From assembly GCA_963682055.1 (NCBI GenBank), contig OY821740.1, positions 44,102,795-44,166,794 of the forward strand: a stretch of DNA of 64,000 bases, read 5' to 3'. Below, in pieces: positions 63,625 through 64,000 of this stretch. Within the stretch, counting starts at the first letter, position 1. Each line of letters begins with the position of its first letter. The stretch comes from Primula veris. Taxonomy: Eukaryota; Streptophyta; Magnoliopsida; Ericales; Primulaceae. The translations under genes were made by a program, and so were the position numbers. A model generated the notes under the pieces. That model saw only the letters and a list, made by a program, of their open reading frames with translations. It did no database searches and was not told where the DNA came from.

Positions 63625-63792
63625 GGCCCCGTTCAACAACAAATTTTATCGGTTGGTTTTTAGACTTTTGACAGCCAAATTTTTTAGCCTTTAAAAGTCC
63701 AATTTTTAGGACAAAAAAGCTAAAAAGCAGAAATCTGTAGTTGGATTTTTCAAAAACTTTTCTAAAGTTAATTTTTTTTATCAGCGAGGGCC
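63625..63792. mobile_element. Small Tourist-like MITE
   Basis: Begins GGCCCCGTT and ends CGAGGGCC, flanked by TAA on both sides (63622-63624, 63793-63795). The ends resemble those of the larger element at 35662-37319. No coding capacity. Confidence 0.55.
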
Positions 63793-64000
63793 TAACCTAA
63801 ATAAATTACAAGGGTCAATTGTAAGCACTGAGAATGCGTGGGTTCCCGGTGTAATATGCGTGGCAGATTTTTAAGCCAAAAAAACTACAAAATCCGGAAA
63901 ATATAAATCTGAATTTTCATTTGATTTTTTATACAACTTTTTTTAAAACCGATTTTGACTAGACAGAGCCTAAGTAAACTGTAGCCAAACAGATCCTAAC

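Larger units (their letters stand above)
60639..64000. other. Partial intron of the DRB2-type gene up to the window edge
   Basis: The 60419-60638 exon has a clean splice acceptor at its 5' side, so this stretch is expected to be intron, or intron plus 5' leader. No first dsRNA-binding exon is found in it. It contains a 120-bp tandem duplication (62896-63138) and a small Tourist-like MITE (63625-63792). The rest is AT-rich and featureless. Confidence 0.6.

Overview
This window is nuclear DNA from a flowering plant, most likely a eudicot. The base composition is AT-rich, the genes have many GT-AG introns, every confident gene belongs to a plant family, and the non-coding DNA is full of plant transposon remnants (Stowaway- and Tourist-like MITEs, a TRIM, solo LTRs). 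The species cannot be named from the sequence alone.

Layout: 276-828 (+) holds a possible three-exon gene for a 55-residue protein. 5708-8654 (+) is an auxin response factor of the ARF10/ARF16 clade with an almost perfect miR160 site. 10639-19740 (-) is a 19-exon SAPS-domain (SIT4/PP6-associated) phosphatase regulatory subunit. 23800-29580 (+) is a CASP-like membrane protein of the CASPL5A type with a 4.6-kb first intron. 30972-47330 (-) is a class III HD-ZIP gene closest to REVOLUTA, with 18 exons, a miR166 site split by an intron, and introns swollen by transposons. 47331-58607 is a long region without a recognisable gene; it carries a palindromic element close to the HD-ZIP III start and a complete TRIM at 49401-49946. 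58608-60638 (-) holds the last two coding exons of a DRB2-type double-stranded-RNA-binding protein whose 5' part lies beyond the right edge.

The genes do not form an operon-like unit. Three of the five confident genes are tied to small-RNA control of development: ARF10/16 (miR160 target), REV (miR165/166 target) and DRB2 (miRNA/siRNA processing cofactor). This is probably coincidence of position.

I found no wholly new biological system. The most distinctive things are structural: two related solo LTRs, each with perfect 5-bp target duplications, in introns of two different genes; a 546-bp TRIM with LTRs, primer binding site, polypurine tract and target duplication all readable; a minisatellite of about 115-bp units beside the first exon of REV; a 135-bp tandem duplication joined to its own inverted copy about 220 bp upstream of the REV start codon; and nested inverted-repeat elements inside REV introns. 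The REV copy also shows unusual homeodomain substitutions and a silent base that improves pairing with miR166.
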